Assembly: GCF_900009145.1 (NCBI RefSeq)
Contig: NZ_LN889782.1
Coordinates: 817,503-881,502 of the forward strand
Direction of reading: 5' to 3'
Origin: Planktothrix tepida PCC 9214
Lineage (GTDB): Bacteria > Cyanobacteriota > Cyanobacteriia > Cyanobacteriales > Microcoleaceae
Length of the DNA stretch: 64,000 bases
Under the pieces are notes generated by a model. It saw nothing but the letters and a program-made list of their open reading frames with translations. It was not told the origin of the DNA and did not search any database. The translations under genes and the position numbers were made by a program. Position 1 is the first letter of the stretch, and every line of letters starts with the position of its first letter. Below, in pieces: positions 1 through 10,362 of the stretch.

Positions 1-252
1 CGGCGTTACCTGCGGAACTTGAACATTGAAGAAGTGGTCAATGCTATTCGTCAAGCCGTCGCCGAACAGAATACCGTTGATATTTTTGCCATTGTATTAT
101 TGAAAACCACGACCATTCCTAAAACCACCAGTGGTAAAATTCAACGTCGTGCTTGTCGAACTAAATTCCTAGAAGGCAGTTTAGATATTGTTGGACAATG
201 GCAATTAAATTCAGAATCCAGTCAATTAACAGAACTAGCCAATCGTTCTTAA
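1..252 (+). CDS. C-terminal end of a fatty-acyl-AMP ligase (5' end outside window)
   Basis: The reading frame is open from the first base to a TAA stop at 250-252, giving the last 83 residues of a longer protein. It ends with KTTSGKIQRRACR, the C-terminal signature of fatty-acyl-AMP ligases (FAALs). The same segment closes the complete ligase at 1281-3071 (KTSSGKIQRHACR), so the two are paralogues. FAALs activate fatty acids as acyl-adenylates and pass them to an acyl carrier protein. Seen: the signature and the partial frame. Inferred: it belongs to the same lipid-type cluster, because it lies 71 bases before the hydroxylase gene and on the same strand. Substrate and N-terminal domains cannot be judged here. 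Confidence 0.8.
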   Translation, partial: RRYLRNLNIEEVVNAIRQAVAEQNTVDIFAIVLLKTTTIPKTTSGKIQRRACRTKFLEGSLDIVGQWQLNSESSQLTELANRS

Positions 253-261
253 AGGTTAACC

Positions 262-291
262 GTAGGGTGCGTAAGCTTCATCGCACGCACC
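262..291. repeat. Dispersed GTAGGGTGCGTAAG / CGCACGCACC repeat, copy 1
   Basis: This short intergenic element starts GTAGGGTGCGTAAG and ends CGCACGCACC. The same ends occur at 9854-9883 and, inverted, at 9946-9974. It sits between the ligase stop and the hydroxylase start. The imperfect symmetry GGTGCGT/CGCACGCACC allows a hairpin. It looks like a small dispersed cyanobacterial repeat rather than a regulatory site. Confidence 0.6.
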
Positions 292-323
292 AAAAACCTT
301 TATTTCCTATCCCTCAAATTAAT

Positions 324-1109
324 ATGAAACAAGAAAAAATATCAGAAAAAATTAGGTATTTTCTGTTGTATAAAATTGGAGCAAAAATATTATGGACATT
401 TGAAAAATTAATCCCTGAATATTCATTAATTGAAGATACCGCTTTTTTTGAACCTACTCAATTTCCGTGGTCAAAAGAGTTAGAAGCCAATTGGCATTTA
501 ATTCGCCAAGAGTTAGAGCAAATTCTGAAAGTTCAAGAACAACTACCAAATTTTCAAGATATTTCCCCTGATCAAGGGTATAGTACCACTCAAGATAATT
601 TATGGAAAACCTATTTTTTCTATGGCTATGGAATTAAAGTCGATAAAAATTGCCAACGCTGTCCAGAAACCACCCGTTTAATTGAACAAATTCCAGGGAT
701 GAAAACGGCATTTTTTTCAATTTTATTACCCGGAAAACATATTCCAGAACATCGAGGGCCGTATAAGGGAGTCATCCGTTGTTTATTAGGATTAAAAATT
801 CCTGAACCCCGCGAAAAATGTCGAATCCGAGTAGGAGAAGAAACCCGCTATTGGGAAGAAGGCAAATGTATGATTTTTGATGATTCTTTTCCCCATGAAG
901 CTTGGAACGAAACCGATGGTGTTAGAGTCGTTTTATTTTTAGATATTATGCGACCCTTACGGTTTCCCCTGTCGATTATTAATGAACTTTTTCTCAAATT
1001 AATTACAATGTCTCCCTTTGTTCAAGACGGTTATGCGAATCAACGGAAATGGGATGTTCGCTTAGAGCAAGTCTTTGCTGCCCAGAAGGGCGGTGTAACT
1101 CCACCCTAG
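324..1109 (+). CDS. Aspartyl/asparaginyl beta-hydroxylase family dioxygenase (LpxO/AspH-like)
   Basis: 261 aa, Fe(II)/2-oxoglutarate dioxygenase of the AspH/LpxO family. Visible markers are the iron-ligand region PEHRGPYKG (His143), the second histidine in DDSFPHEAWN (His191), and RVVLFLDIMRP with the Arg expected to bind 2-oxoglutarate. Family members hydroxylate Asp/Asn side chains or, for LpxO, the 2-position of a lipid A acyl chain. The frame extends upstream to 198, but that part overlaps the previous gene and the repeat, so I start at ATG 324. It lies between two acyl ligase genes, which makes a lipid acyl group a more likely substrate than a protein; this is inference. A hydrophobic stretch near residues 205-225 may associate with membrane. 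Confidence 0.8.
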   Translation: MKQEKISEKIRYFLLYKIGAKILWTFEKLIPEYSLIEDTAFFEPTQFPWSKELEANWHLIRQELEQILKVQEQLPNFQDISPDQGYSTTQDNLWKTYFFYGYGIKVDKNCQRCPETTRLIEQIPGMKTAFFSILLPGKHIPEHRGPYKGVIRCLLGLKIPEPREKCRIRVGEETRYWEEGKCMIFDDSFPHEAWNETDGVRVVLFLDIMRPLRFPLSIINELFLKLITMSPFVQDGYANQRKWDVRLEQVFAAQKGGVTPP

Positions 1110-1280
1110 AGGCGAAATTCCCCCGTCCGTAACCCCTTATCAGTTATCAACAATTGCTGATTTGTTCAAAATTTAAGAGTTAAGAAAATCCTTACTTCTT
1201 GAATAATGACTAACTACGGATGGAGGAAAACCACCCCTATAAATGATAGAATAGATAACAAAACATTACCTATTTTTTTC

Positions 1281-3071
1281 ATGACTGGTTCATTTGATTT
1301 TTTAAAAGCGACCACTTTAATTGAACTTTTACAACATCGGGCATTCCAGCAACCGAATCAGATTGCTTATACATTTTTAGTTGATGGAGAATCGGAAACT
1401 GTTACATTGACCTATCAACAATTAAACCAAAAAGCTCAAACTATTGCGAGTAAATTACAAACTATTTGTCAACCGCAAGATCGAATTTTGTTATTGTATC
1501 AACCTGGATTAGATTATATTAGTGCGTTTTTCGGTTGTTTATATGCTGGAGTGATTGCTGTTCCCGCCTATCCCCCTCGACCCGATCGCTCCCTTCCTCG
1601 TTTACAAGCGATTATTCAAGATACAAATGCAACGATTGCTTTAACGACAGAATCCACCTTATCCAGTTTACAACGGTTTTTTCCGCAAATGTCTGATATT
1701 GCACCGTTAAATTGGTTGACAACCGATATTTTAGAAACAGAAATTGAAAATAATTGGCAACCTCCAGCAATTAATCCTCAAACTCTTGCCTTTTTACAAT
1801 ATACCTCCGGTTCTACCGCAACCCCCAAAGGGGTGATGATTTCTCATCAAAATTTATTGCATAATTTAGCAGCCATTTATGATCATTTTGGTCATTCCCC
1901 GGATAGTAAAGGAGTCATTTGGTTGCCTCCTTATCATGATATGGGATTAATTGGCGGCGTTTTAGAACCTCTGTTTGGTGGATTTCCAGTTATTTTAATG
2001 TCGCCTTTGATGTTTGTGCAAAATCCGTTACGCTGGTTACAAACCATTTCTCGATATCAAGGAACCACCAGTGGTGGCCCTAATTTTGCCTATGATTTAT
2101 GTGTGAGGAAAGTCTTCGGGAAGGGTGGGGTTAACCCGTCGTTACAGTTAGATCATTTAGATTTAAGCAGTTGGGAAGTGGCATTTAATGGAGCAGAACC
2201 GATTAATCATAACGTGATGGAACGATTTACTCAAACTTTTGCCCCCTATGGGTTTAGGCGAGAAGCGTTTTATCCTTGTTATGGTATGGCTGAAGCAACT
2301 TTAATGATTACCGGAGGCTTAAAAACAGCAGCACCCATTTTTAAAACCGTTGATGGAATTGCCTTAAAAAATAACAAGATTATTGGCATTGATGAACCCA
2401 CCGCTAACTTAACAGAAAATGCTAAAACCTTTGTCGGTTGTGGTCAATGTTTATCGGATCAAAAAGTATTGATTGTTAATCCTGAAACCTTTAATCGTTG
2501 TCAAGCTGGAGAAGTGGGGGAAATTTGGGTTTCTGGGCCGAGCGTGGGACAGGGATATTGGAATAAATCGGAAGAAACGGGAACCTTATTTAAGGCTTAC
2601 TTAACAACAGGAGAAGGCCCATTTTTAAGAACAGGAGATTTAGGATTTTTAGATGCTGAAGAATTATTTATTACCGGAAGAATCAAAGACATTATTATTA
2701 TTAACGGTCGCAACCATTATCCCCAAGATATTGAATGGACAGTTGAACAAAGTCACCCCTTAATTCGTCCCAGTGGAGTAGCCGGATTTTCGATTGATGT
2801 CGATGGAGAAGAACGGTTAGTCGTGGCGGTGGAGATGGAACGTCAATATTGGCAACAACTCCGTACTCAGGAAAATGGTAATGGTTCGGCTAAAACCTCA
2901 ATTAAACAGCAGGTGATTCAATCCATTCGTCGGGCTATCTCTCAAAATCATGATTTACAGGTTCATACAACCGTATTATTAAAACCGGGAAGTTTACCTA
3001 AAACCTCTAGTGGTAAAATTCAACGCCATGCTTGTCGTTCTAGTTTTTTAGCCGGAAACTTGGGCGAGTAA
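1281..3071 (+). CDS. Fatty-acyl-AMP ligase (FAAL-type AMP-dependent synthetase)
   Basis: 596 aa, adenylate-forming enzyme that activates a fatty acid with ATP and hands it to a carrier protein. The ATP/AMP-binding P-loop YTSGSTATPKGVMISH lies near residue 174. The middle carries WLPPYHDMGLIGG, and the C-terminal domain has GRIKDIIIINGRNHYPQDIE, wording characteristic of FAALs rather than fatty acyl-CoA ligases, followed by KTSSGKIQR. The frame could begin at ATG 1206; I prefer ATG 1281 because the protein then starts like its family (KATTLIELLQHRA). Neither start has a clear ribosome binding site. The next gene, 249 bases on, is an acyl carrier protein, the obvious acceptor. The substrate chain length cannot be read from the sequence. 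Confidence 0.88.
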   Translation: MTGSFDFLKATTLIELLQHRAFQQPNQIAYTFLVDGESETVTLTYQQLNQKAQTIASKLQTICQPQDRILLLYQPGLDYISAFFGCLYAGVIAVPAYPPRPDRSLPRLQAIIQDTNATIALTTESTLSSLQRFFPQMSDIAPLNWLTTDILETEIENNWQPPAINPQTLAFLQYTSGSTATPKGVMISHQNLLHNLAAIYDHFGHSPDSKGVIWLPPYHDMGLIGGVLEPLFGGFPVILMSPLMFVQNPLRWLQTISRYQGTTSGGPNFAYDLCVRKVFGKGGVNPSLQLDHLDLSSWEVAFNGAEPINHNVMERFTQTFAPYGFRREAFYPCYGMAEATLMITGGLKTAAPIFKTVDGIALKNNKIIGIDEPTANLTENAKTFVGCGQCLSDQKVLIVNPETFNRCQAGEVGEIWVSGPSVGQGYWNKSEETGTLFKAYLTTGEGPFLRTGDLGFLDAEELFITGRIKDIIIINGRNHYPQDIEWTVEQSHPLIRPSGVAGFSIDVDGEERLVVAVEMERQYWQQLRTQENGNGSAKTSIKQQVIQSIRRAISQNHDLQVHTTVLLKPGSLPKTSSGKIQRHACRSSFLAGNLGE

Positions 3072-3319
3072 GACGTAGGGAAGGAATAGGGAATTTTTAG
3101 GATACAGCGATCGCAGCACGCACACCCACCCCGAACAGTCATCATGGATTTAGACAGATTTGAGGAATTTCACCTTGTTACGCCTATCGTCACTGGCTAA
3201 CCGTCAGTAACTAACCACTAACTCCCCACGACTAACTCTTAAACTGATAACTGAATTACTGATTACTGATTACTGATATCTTGGGATGCTAAAGTTTTAT
3301 GGTGATGGAGGAGTGAGCC
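3072..3319. other. Intergenic spacer with short simple repeats
   Basis: 248 bases between ligase and ACP. It holds one HIP1 octamer (GCGATCGC near 3109) and a patchy run of TAACT/ACTGATT units at about 3195-3280 (for example TTACTGATTACTGATTACTG). Similar runs occur in other spacers of this window. There is no convincing terminator, and GGAGGAG sits just before the ACP start. Confidence 0.5.
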
Positions 3320-5114
<1,795 letters not shown>

Positions 5115-5166
5115 TTTTTCCAGAATTTAGCCACCTTGGGCATTATCCTGTAAAGGGTTCATAATA

Positions 5167-6732
5167 ATGCGTGTTCTTCTAATTTATCCCATTTTCCCCC
5201 AAAGTTTCTGGTCATTTGAAAAAGCCCTCGCCTTAGTAAACCGTAAAGCTTTACTTCCGCCGTTAGGTTTAATTACGGTAGCGGCAATTTTACCCCAATC
5301 TTGGGAGTTTAAATTAGTAGACCGAAACGTTCGAGAAATCACAGAAACAGAATGGAATTGGGCAGAATTGGTGATGATTTCCGCCATGATTGTCCAAAAA
5401 GATGATTTTTTAGCTCAAATTCGAGAAGCTAAACGACGGGGTAAAAAAGTTGCTGTGGGTGGCCCATACCCCACATCAACTCCCCAAGAAGCTGAACTTG
5501 CAGGGGCAGATTATTTAGTCTTAGATGAAGGGGAAATTACCTTACCCTTATTGGTGCAAGCCTTAGAACGTGGAGATTCTAAGGGCGTTTTTCGCATAGA
5601 AGGAGATAAACCCGATGTAACAGAATCCCCGACTCCTCGCTTTGATTTATTGGATAAGAATGCCTATGATATGATCTCACTACAATTTTCGCGAGGTTGC
5701 CCGTTTCAGTGTGAATTTTGCGATATTATTGTGTTATATGGGCGTAAACCTCGAACTAAAACCCCGGCTCAATTTATAGCAGAATTGGATCGATTACAGG
5801 AATTAGGATTTAAGCAGGGAATTTTCCTGGTTGATGATAACTTTATTGGCAATAAACGCAATGTCAAGTTATTACTGAGGGAATTAAAAGTATGGATGAA
5901 AGAAAATAACTATCCTTTCCGAATATCAACGGAAGCATCCATTGATTTAGCCCAAGATCAAGAATTAATGGATTTGATGGTTGAATGTAACTTTAGGGCG
6001 GTATTTTTAGGGATTGAAACCCCCGATGAAGATAGCCTGAATTTAACTAAAAAATATCAAAATACTCGTGATTCCTTAAGTGAATCCGTTGAAAAAATTA
6101 TCCGGTCTGGATTACGGGTGATGGCAGGATTTATTATTGGGTTTGATGGAGAAAAACCTGGGGCGGGCGATCGCATTGTTCGGTTTGTAGAAAAAACTAC
6201 AATTCCCATTGCTATGTTTAGTATGTTACAAGCTTTACCGAATACCGCCCTTTGGCATCGTTTAGAAAAAGAAGGACGATTAATTACCCAAACGGGAAAT
6301 GTCAATCAAACCACCTTAATGAATTTTATTCCCACTCGACCCCTTGAAGAAATTGCCCATGAATATGTTAATGGATTTTGGGAATTATACGATCCACAAC
6401 GCTATTTAGATCGAACCTATCGACATTTTATGATGATCGGTGAGCCTAAAACCAATTCCATTGGCAGTAAATTAGTGGATTTGACAACGCTGCGAGCGCT
6501 CTTTATTTTATGTTGGTATCAAGGAGTTGTACGCAAGACTCGTTGGACGTTTTGGCGCTATTTATGGAATATTTTAAAACACAAACCTCGCGTTTTAGAT
6601 CATTATTTAGTCGTTTGTGCACAGGTCGAACATTTCTATGAATATCGCGCCATTGTCAAAGAAAAAATTGAGCGTCAACTAAAAGAGCTACCCGTAGAAA
6701 CCCAACGTCAGCTAACGACTATTGCTCAATAG
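5167..6732 (+). CDS. B12-binding-domain radical SAM protein
   Basis: 521 aa. An N-terminal Rossmann-like cobalamin-binding domain (about residues 1-140, starting RVLLIYPIFPQSFWSF) is followed by a radical SAM domain with the [4Fe-4S] motif CPFQCEFC (Cys178, Cys182, Cys185) and a C-terminal DUF4070-like segment. This arrangement is shared with HpnP-type lipid C-methylases and many uncharacterised enzymes. The classical DxHxxG cobalamin motif is not visible, as in much of this family. The gene lies 52 bases after the oxoamine synthase on the same strand, so co-transcription is plausible. Inference: a radical methylation or similar tailoring of the cluster's product. Hopanoid methylation cannot be excluded, although no hopanoid genes are in view. 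Confidence 0.82.
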   Translation: MRVLLIYPIFPQSFWSFEKALALVNRKALLPPLGLITVAAILPQSWEFKLVDRNVREITETEWNWAELVMISAMIVQKDDFLAQIREAKRRGKKVAVGGPYPTSTPQEAELAGADYLVLDEGEITLPLLVQALERGDSKGVFRIEGDKPDVTESPTPRFDLLDKNAYDMISLQFSRGCPFQCEFCDIIVLYGRKPRTKTPAQFIAELDRLQELGFKQGIFLVDDNFIGNKRNVKLLLRELKVWMKENNYPFRISTEASIDLAQDQELMDLMVECNFRAVFLGIETPDEDSLNLTKKYQNTRDSLSESVEKIIRSGLRVMAGFIIGFDGEKPGAGDRIVRFVEKTTIPIAMFSMLQALPNTALWHRLEKEGRLITQTGNVNQTTLMNFIPTRPLEEIAHEYVNGFWELYDPQRYLDRTYRHFMMIGEPKTNSIGSKLVDLTTLRALFILCWYQGVVRKTRWTFWRYLWNILKHKPRVLDHYLVVCAQVEHFYEYRAIVKEKIERQLKELPVETQRQLTTIAQ

Positions 6733-6741
6733 TTGACCGAC

Positions 6742-6776
6742 ACCGGGTTTTTGAACAGCAGAAACCCGGTTTCTTA
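6742..6776 (+). terminator. Rho-independent terminator after the lipid-type cluster
   Basis: A perfect 9-bp stem, ACCGGGTTT (6742-6750) with AAACCCGGT (6762-6770), encloses an 11-base loop and is followed by TTCTT. It begins 10 bases after the radical SAM stop, so it marks the likely end of that transcript. Its stem is also a version of an AAACCCGGTTTCT element seen at 20003 and, degraded, at 36261. Confidence 0.7.
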
Positions 6777-6911
6777 AGTTGTGTGGGTTACTCCTGCTGT
6801 TTTCTGTATGTTGACCCTATCTTGTGGGAAAATTAATTCAATTATTTTGTTAATCAAACTTCCACTCAGAAAAAAACAGTGCCTCCGACTTATCTACACC
6901 AACATCGGAAT

Positions 6912-8006
6912 ATGAGGGTTGCTCAAACACGACGTCAGTTTTTGCAGACTTCCGTTGCAGCGATGGTGGCATCGTCCCTCTCAAGCTGTGGTTGGACATT
7001 AGCTGAGGTCAAAACAACCCCCAATACCCAGGTGTCCTCAGATACCTTGTATATCTATACTTGGGCAGGTTACACCGATCAAGATTTGTTAGATCGATTT
7101 CGAGAGGAAACCGGGTTAAAGGTTGTGGCGGATGTCTTCGACTCTAACGAAGCCATGTTAGCACGACTACAAGCGGGAGGAGCCGGAGCTTATAGTGTCA
7201 TCTATCCTTCGGAATATATGGTTCAGAAAATGGCAACATTAGGGCTATTAACTGAATTGGATCGTTCCTTATTGGTGGGATTAGAAGATTTATTTCCGCA
7301 ATTTCAAGACCCGGGTTATGACCCTGGGGGTCGTTATAGTGTACCGATTAGTTGGGGAACAACGGGGTTAATTTTTAATCCTAAAAATCTCCAAACTCCT
7401 CCGCAAGATTGGGATTACCTTTGGAAATATAAAGATCAATTATCAAAGCGGTTCACGTTACTCAATGATGTGCGAGAAGTAATGGGAGCTACCTTAAGAA
7501 TGTTAGGCTATTCTTATAATTCCACTGATCCAAATCAAATTCGTCAAGCTTATGAAAAATTAGTGACATTACGTCCAGCGATCGCTTCTTTTTCAACGGA
7601 TTCTTGGCGACCTCAAATGATTGTTGGGGATTTATTTGTTGCCATGTGTTATTCCTCCGATGCTGCCGAAATTATGGAGGAAAATGAGGATTTAAGATAT
7701 ATTACTCCTGATAGTGGATCATCGTTATGGACGGATACAATGGTGATTCCTAAAAGTGCTCCTAACCCCGATGCAGCCTATAAATGGATTAATTTTATGT
7801 TGCAACCGGATGTCGCAGCAACCTTAGTTAAACGATTAAAATTTGCCACGCCTTCAAGATTAGCCTATGAAAGATTACCAGAAATTTTAAGAAATGATCC
7901 GACCTTATTTCCGCCTGAATCTGTTATTGCTAGGAGTGAAGCAATTTCCCCCGTCGGTAAAGCCACTGAAATTTATGAACGCTATTGGACACAATTAACC
8001 AGTTAG
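6912..8006 (+). CDS. Polyamine-type ABC transporter substrate-binding lipoprotein (PotD-like)
   Basis: 364 aa, extracellular solute-binding protein. The N-terminus carries a twin-arginine motif (TRRQFLQ) and then a lipobox-like LSSC, so it is probably exported by Tat and lipidated. The mature part reads LYIYTWAGYTDQDLLDRF and continues with EETGLKVVADVFDSNEAML, the pattern of spermidine/putrescine-binding proteins. A GTG at 6879 would add 11 residues before the signal; I chose ATG 6912 because it places the signal peptide at the N-terminus. Two permease genes follow on the same strand, forming a transporter operon. Ligand specificity between spermidine, putrescine or another compound is not decidable from motifs seen. 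Confidence 0.85.
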   Translation: MRVAQTRRQFLQTSVAAMVASSLSSCGWTLAEVKTTPNTQVSSDTLYIYTWAGYTDQDLLDRFREETGLKVVADVFDSNEAMLARLQAGGAGAYSVIYPSEYMVQKMATLGLLTELDRSLLVGLEDLFPQFQDPGYDPGGRYSVPISWGTTGLIFNPKNLQTPPQDWDYLWKYKDQLSKRFTLLNDVREVMGATLRMLGYSYNSTDPNQIRQAYEKLVTLRPAIASFSTDSWRPQMIVGDLFVAMCYSSDAAEIMEENEDLRYITPDSGSSLWTDTMVIPKSAPNPDAAYKWINFMLQPDVAATLVKRLKFATPSRLAYERLPEILRNDPTLFPPESVIARSEAISPVGKATEIYERYWTQLTS

Positions 8007-8055
8007 GTGTTGACTGTTAACCGTTAACCAACAACCGACAACCGACAACAAAACT

Positions 8056-8967
8056 ATGGCTATTTCCACAAAAACTCCGATGACTTCTCCTCCACAACCT
8101 GTTAAAAAGGGATGGCGACAACGAGCGTCTCAATGGCTTGGGCCTTTAGTGTTATTAGGGCCTTCTGGGTTGTGGTTATTACTCTTATTAGTATTCCCGA
8201 CGTTATTAATTTTTGAACTCAGTTTAGTTAAGGATATTCGTCCGGGGGATTTGGTGATTCCCAATGGAATTGCTAATTATTTACGGGTATTTGAACCGAT
8301 TAATTTATTAGTCATTTGGCGATCGCTATTTTTTGCCTTTGGAACAACAGTTCTGTGTTTACTCTTAGGATTTCCGGTTGCTTATTGGATTGCTCAATTA
8401 GCCCCTAAACGCTGGCGAAATGTAATCTTATTAGCCTTTGTTTTACCGTTATGGACATCTTCTTTATTAAGAACCTATGCCTGGATTACCATATTAAGAC
8501 CAACGGGGGTTTTAAATTCAGTTTTAGCATTGATTGGATTACCTGCCTTAGAATTATTGAATCGAACTCCGGCGGTTTTAATTGGTATGGCTTATAGTTA
8601 TTTACCTTATATGGTCACGGTTTTATATGCCTCTTTAGAAAAATTAGATCAGCGTTTATTAGAAGCGTCTGCGGATTTAGGCGCGAAACCCGTTGAAACC
8701 TTTTGGAAAGTCACAGTTCCCCAAACCTTACCCGGTATTGCCGCCGGATCATTACTGGTTTTTATTAGTTCCCTGGGGGATTTTGTAGACCCAGAATTAT
8801 TGGGGGGAGCATCAAGTATGACCGTTTCCCGGTTAATTTATAATCAATTTTTAGGCTTAACTCAAAATTGGGGCTTTGGTTCAGCCTTGAGTATGGTGTT
8901 AATATTTGGGGTGAGTATTGCGATCGCACTTTTAATTAAATACGGGGATGCTAAACCTTCTCGCTAA
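8056..8967 (+). CDS. ABC transporter permease (PotB-like)
   Basis: 303 aa inner-membrane permease with about six hydrophobic segments. The first is GPLVLLGPSGLWLLLLLVFP. The cytoplasmic EAA loop, which contacts the ATPase, reads EASADLGAKPVETFWKVTVP. It is the first of two permeases and lies 49 bases after the binding-protein gene in a spacer made of GTTAACC/CAACCGACAA repeats. The family imports spermidine/putrescine-type substrates. No ATPase gene (PotA) lies in the window, so it must be supplied from elsewhere. Confidence 0.87.
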   Translation: MAISTKTPMTSPPQPVKKGWRQRASQWLGPLVLLGPSGLWLLLLLVFPTLLIFELSLVKDIRPGDLVIPNGIANYLRVFEPINLLVIWRSLFFAFGTTVLCLLLGFPVAYWIAQLAPKRWRNVILLAFVLPLWTSSLLRTYAWITILRPTGVLNSVLALIGLPALELLNRTPAVLIGMAYSYLPYMVTVLYASLEKLDQRLLEASADLGAKPVETFWKVTVPQTLPGIAAGSLLVFISSLGDFVDPELLGGASSMTVSRLIYNQFLGLTQNWGFGSALSMVLIFGVSIAIALLIKYGDAKPSR

Positions 8968-8986
8968 TAGGAATTAGGAAGAATTT

Positions 8987-9829
8987 ATGCAAGACATTAA
9001 ACAACAACCAGAGGAGATGCTTGATATGGCTTCTAAACCAAAGTTTAGAATTTCTTGGCAGGTGATTTTCGTCGGTTTAATGTTTTTTTATATGTACCTG
9101 CCGATTTTGGTTTTAACGTTTTATAGCTTTAATAAATCTCGATATAGTGCAGGCTGGGAGGGATTTACTTTAGAATGGTATATTAAATTATTTCAAGATA
9201 GCCGGATTTTAACCGCTTTAAAAAATAGTTTAACGGTGGGAATTTCTGCCGTCGCAATTGCGGCGGTTATTGGTACATTAATGGCCGTAGGATTAGCCCG
9301 TTATCGTTTTCCCGGAAAAGGACTTTATCAAGGAGTTTCCTATTTACCGTTAATTATTCCTGATATTGCCATGGCGGTGGCAACTTTGGTGTTTTTAGCC
9401 GCCGTTGCCATTCCCCTGAGTTTATGGACAATTGTAGCCGCCCATGTGGTGTTTTGTTTAGCTTATGTTGCCTTAGTGGTTTCAACGAGATTAGCAGATT
9501 TAGATCCCCATTTAGAAGAAGCTGCTTTAGATTTAGGAGCGACTCCCCTCGAAGCATTTATTCAAGTTTTATTACCTCAATTAATGCCGGGGATTATATC
9601 AGGTTGTTTACTGGCTTTTGTGTTAAGTATGGATGATTTTTTAATTGCTAGTTTTACGGCAGGAAGTGGGGCAAATACATTACCAATGGAAATTTTTAGT
9701 CGAATTAGAACAGGGGTAAAACCTGATATTAATGCCTTAAGTGTAATCTTAATTATCGCCTCTGGATTTTTAGCTATATTTGGGGAATACTTACGCAGTC
9801 AAGGGGAAGGAAAACGGATGAGAAATTAG
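8987..9829 (+). CDS. ABC transporter permease (PotC-like)
   Basis: 280 aa permease, partner of the preceding one, with a preserved EAA loop (EAALDLGATPLEAFIQVLLP) and the PotC-type segment SMDDFLIASFTAG. About six membrane helices are visible. An AGGAAGA ribosome binding site lies 7-8 bases before ATG 8987, and the gene begins 19 bases after the PotB-like stop, so it is co-transcribed. With the PotD-like and PotB-like proteins it forms an importer lacking a local ATPase. Confidence 0.87.
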   Translation: MQDIKQQPEEMLDMASKPKFRISWQVIFVGLMFFYMYLPILVLTFYSFNKSRYSAGWEGFTLEWYIKLFQDSRILTALKNSLTVGISAVAIAAVIGTLMAVGLARYRFPGKGLYQGVSYLPLIIPDIAMAVATLVFLAAVAIPLSLWTIVAAHVVFCLAYVALVVSTRLADLDPHLEEAALDLGATPLEAFIQVLLPQLMPGIISGCLLAFVLSMDDFLIASFTAGSGANTLPMEIFSRIRTGVKPDINALSVILIIASGFLAIFGEYLRSQGEGKRMRN

Positions 9830-9853
9830 TCCAGGGTTGTTTCATAATTTAAT

Positions 9854-9883
9854 GTAGGGTGCGTAAGGCGAAACCGCACGCAC
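9854..9883 (+). repeat. Dispersed GTAGGGTGCGTAAG repeat, copy 2
   Basis: It starts GTAGGGTGCGTAAGGCG and ends CCGCACGCAC, matching the ends of the element at 262-291. An inverted copy lies 62 bases further on. Confidence 0.6.
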
Positions 9884-9945
9884 TATCTGTGATAAAAATT
9901 GATTAGAAAAATTGATTAGATTGTAGCTATCTCTGAGACATTTTT

Positions 9946-9974
9946 GGTGCGTGCGTTGTGCTTACACACCCTAC
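9946..9974 (-). repeat. Dispersed GTAGGGTGCGTAAG repeat, inverted copy 3
   Basis: Read on the minus strand it is GTAGGGTGTGTAAGCACAAC and then GCACGCACC, an inverted copy of the repeat at 9854-9883. Together the two could form a long hairpin downstream of the transporter operon and may act as its terminator. Confidence 0.6.
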
Positions 9975-10149
9975 AGAAGAAAAAATCAAGCTGGAATTGT
10001 TAAAAAAAAATAAAATTATGTCAAAAAAACGTTGATTTATGTTATAATTTAATTTAATTTTTTATTTATTGATTTAATAATTGATTTAATTATTTTAATT
10101 AGAATTAAATTTAAAAAAAAATTTTTACGAACTAAACTCATTAACAACA

Positions 10150-10262
10150 ATGGCTCGGACGGTTTTTAGGTAAACGGCTGAAACCTTTATTTTATGGTTT
10201 GCCAGCTTGCTATTCTGGAGTCCGAAACCCCCGCTACCCATCACAAAGTGCCCGAAATATTG
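10150..10262 (+). ncRNA. Possible structured 5' leader of the CheB-CheR kinase gene (unidentified)
   Basis: Visible pairings: an outer stem TCGGAC (10155-10160) with GTCCGA (10220-10225), and an inner stem GCTG-AAACC (10177-10185) with GGTTT-GC-CAGC (10196-10206). A small CAC-AAA-GTG hairpin follows near 10242-10250. The segment is GC-richer than the AT tract before it and ends about 100 bases before the start codon. I recognise no known riboswitch class. It could be a leader element or a small RNA. Confidence 0.35.
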
Positions 10263-10362
10263 TTACCAACAAAACTAAACTTGAAAACCTTGACCGATTG
10301 TTTTTAATCAGTCTACTGGTTTTTTCTCCATAAAAATTTTACGGAATCAGGATTGTAGGATT

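Larger units (their letters stand above)
9830..10362. other. 533-base spacer: inverted repeat pair, AT-rich tract and structured leader
   Basis: This gene-free stretch holds three things. Two inverted copies of a dispersed repeat lie at 9854-9883 and 9946-9974. An extremely AT-rich tract follows at about 10010-10130, made of runs of A, T and AATT. A segment at 10150-10260 has nested pairings and is described separately. No open frame of note was seen. The AT tract probably carries the promoter for the kinase gene at 10363, but no clean -35/-10 pair stands out. Confidence 0.55.

Noticed and set aside
198-323. Extended N-terminus of the hydroxylase
   Set aside because: That part overlaps the ligase stop and a dispersed repeat and does not look like a hydroxylase.
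10150-10262. Guanidine or c-di-GMP riboswitch
   Set aside because: Some short strings (GTCCGA, ACGG) look similar, but the conserved cores and order of helices do not match.
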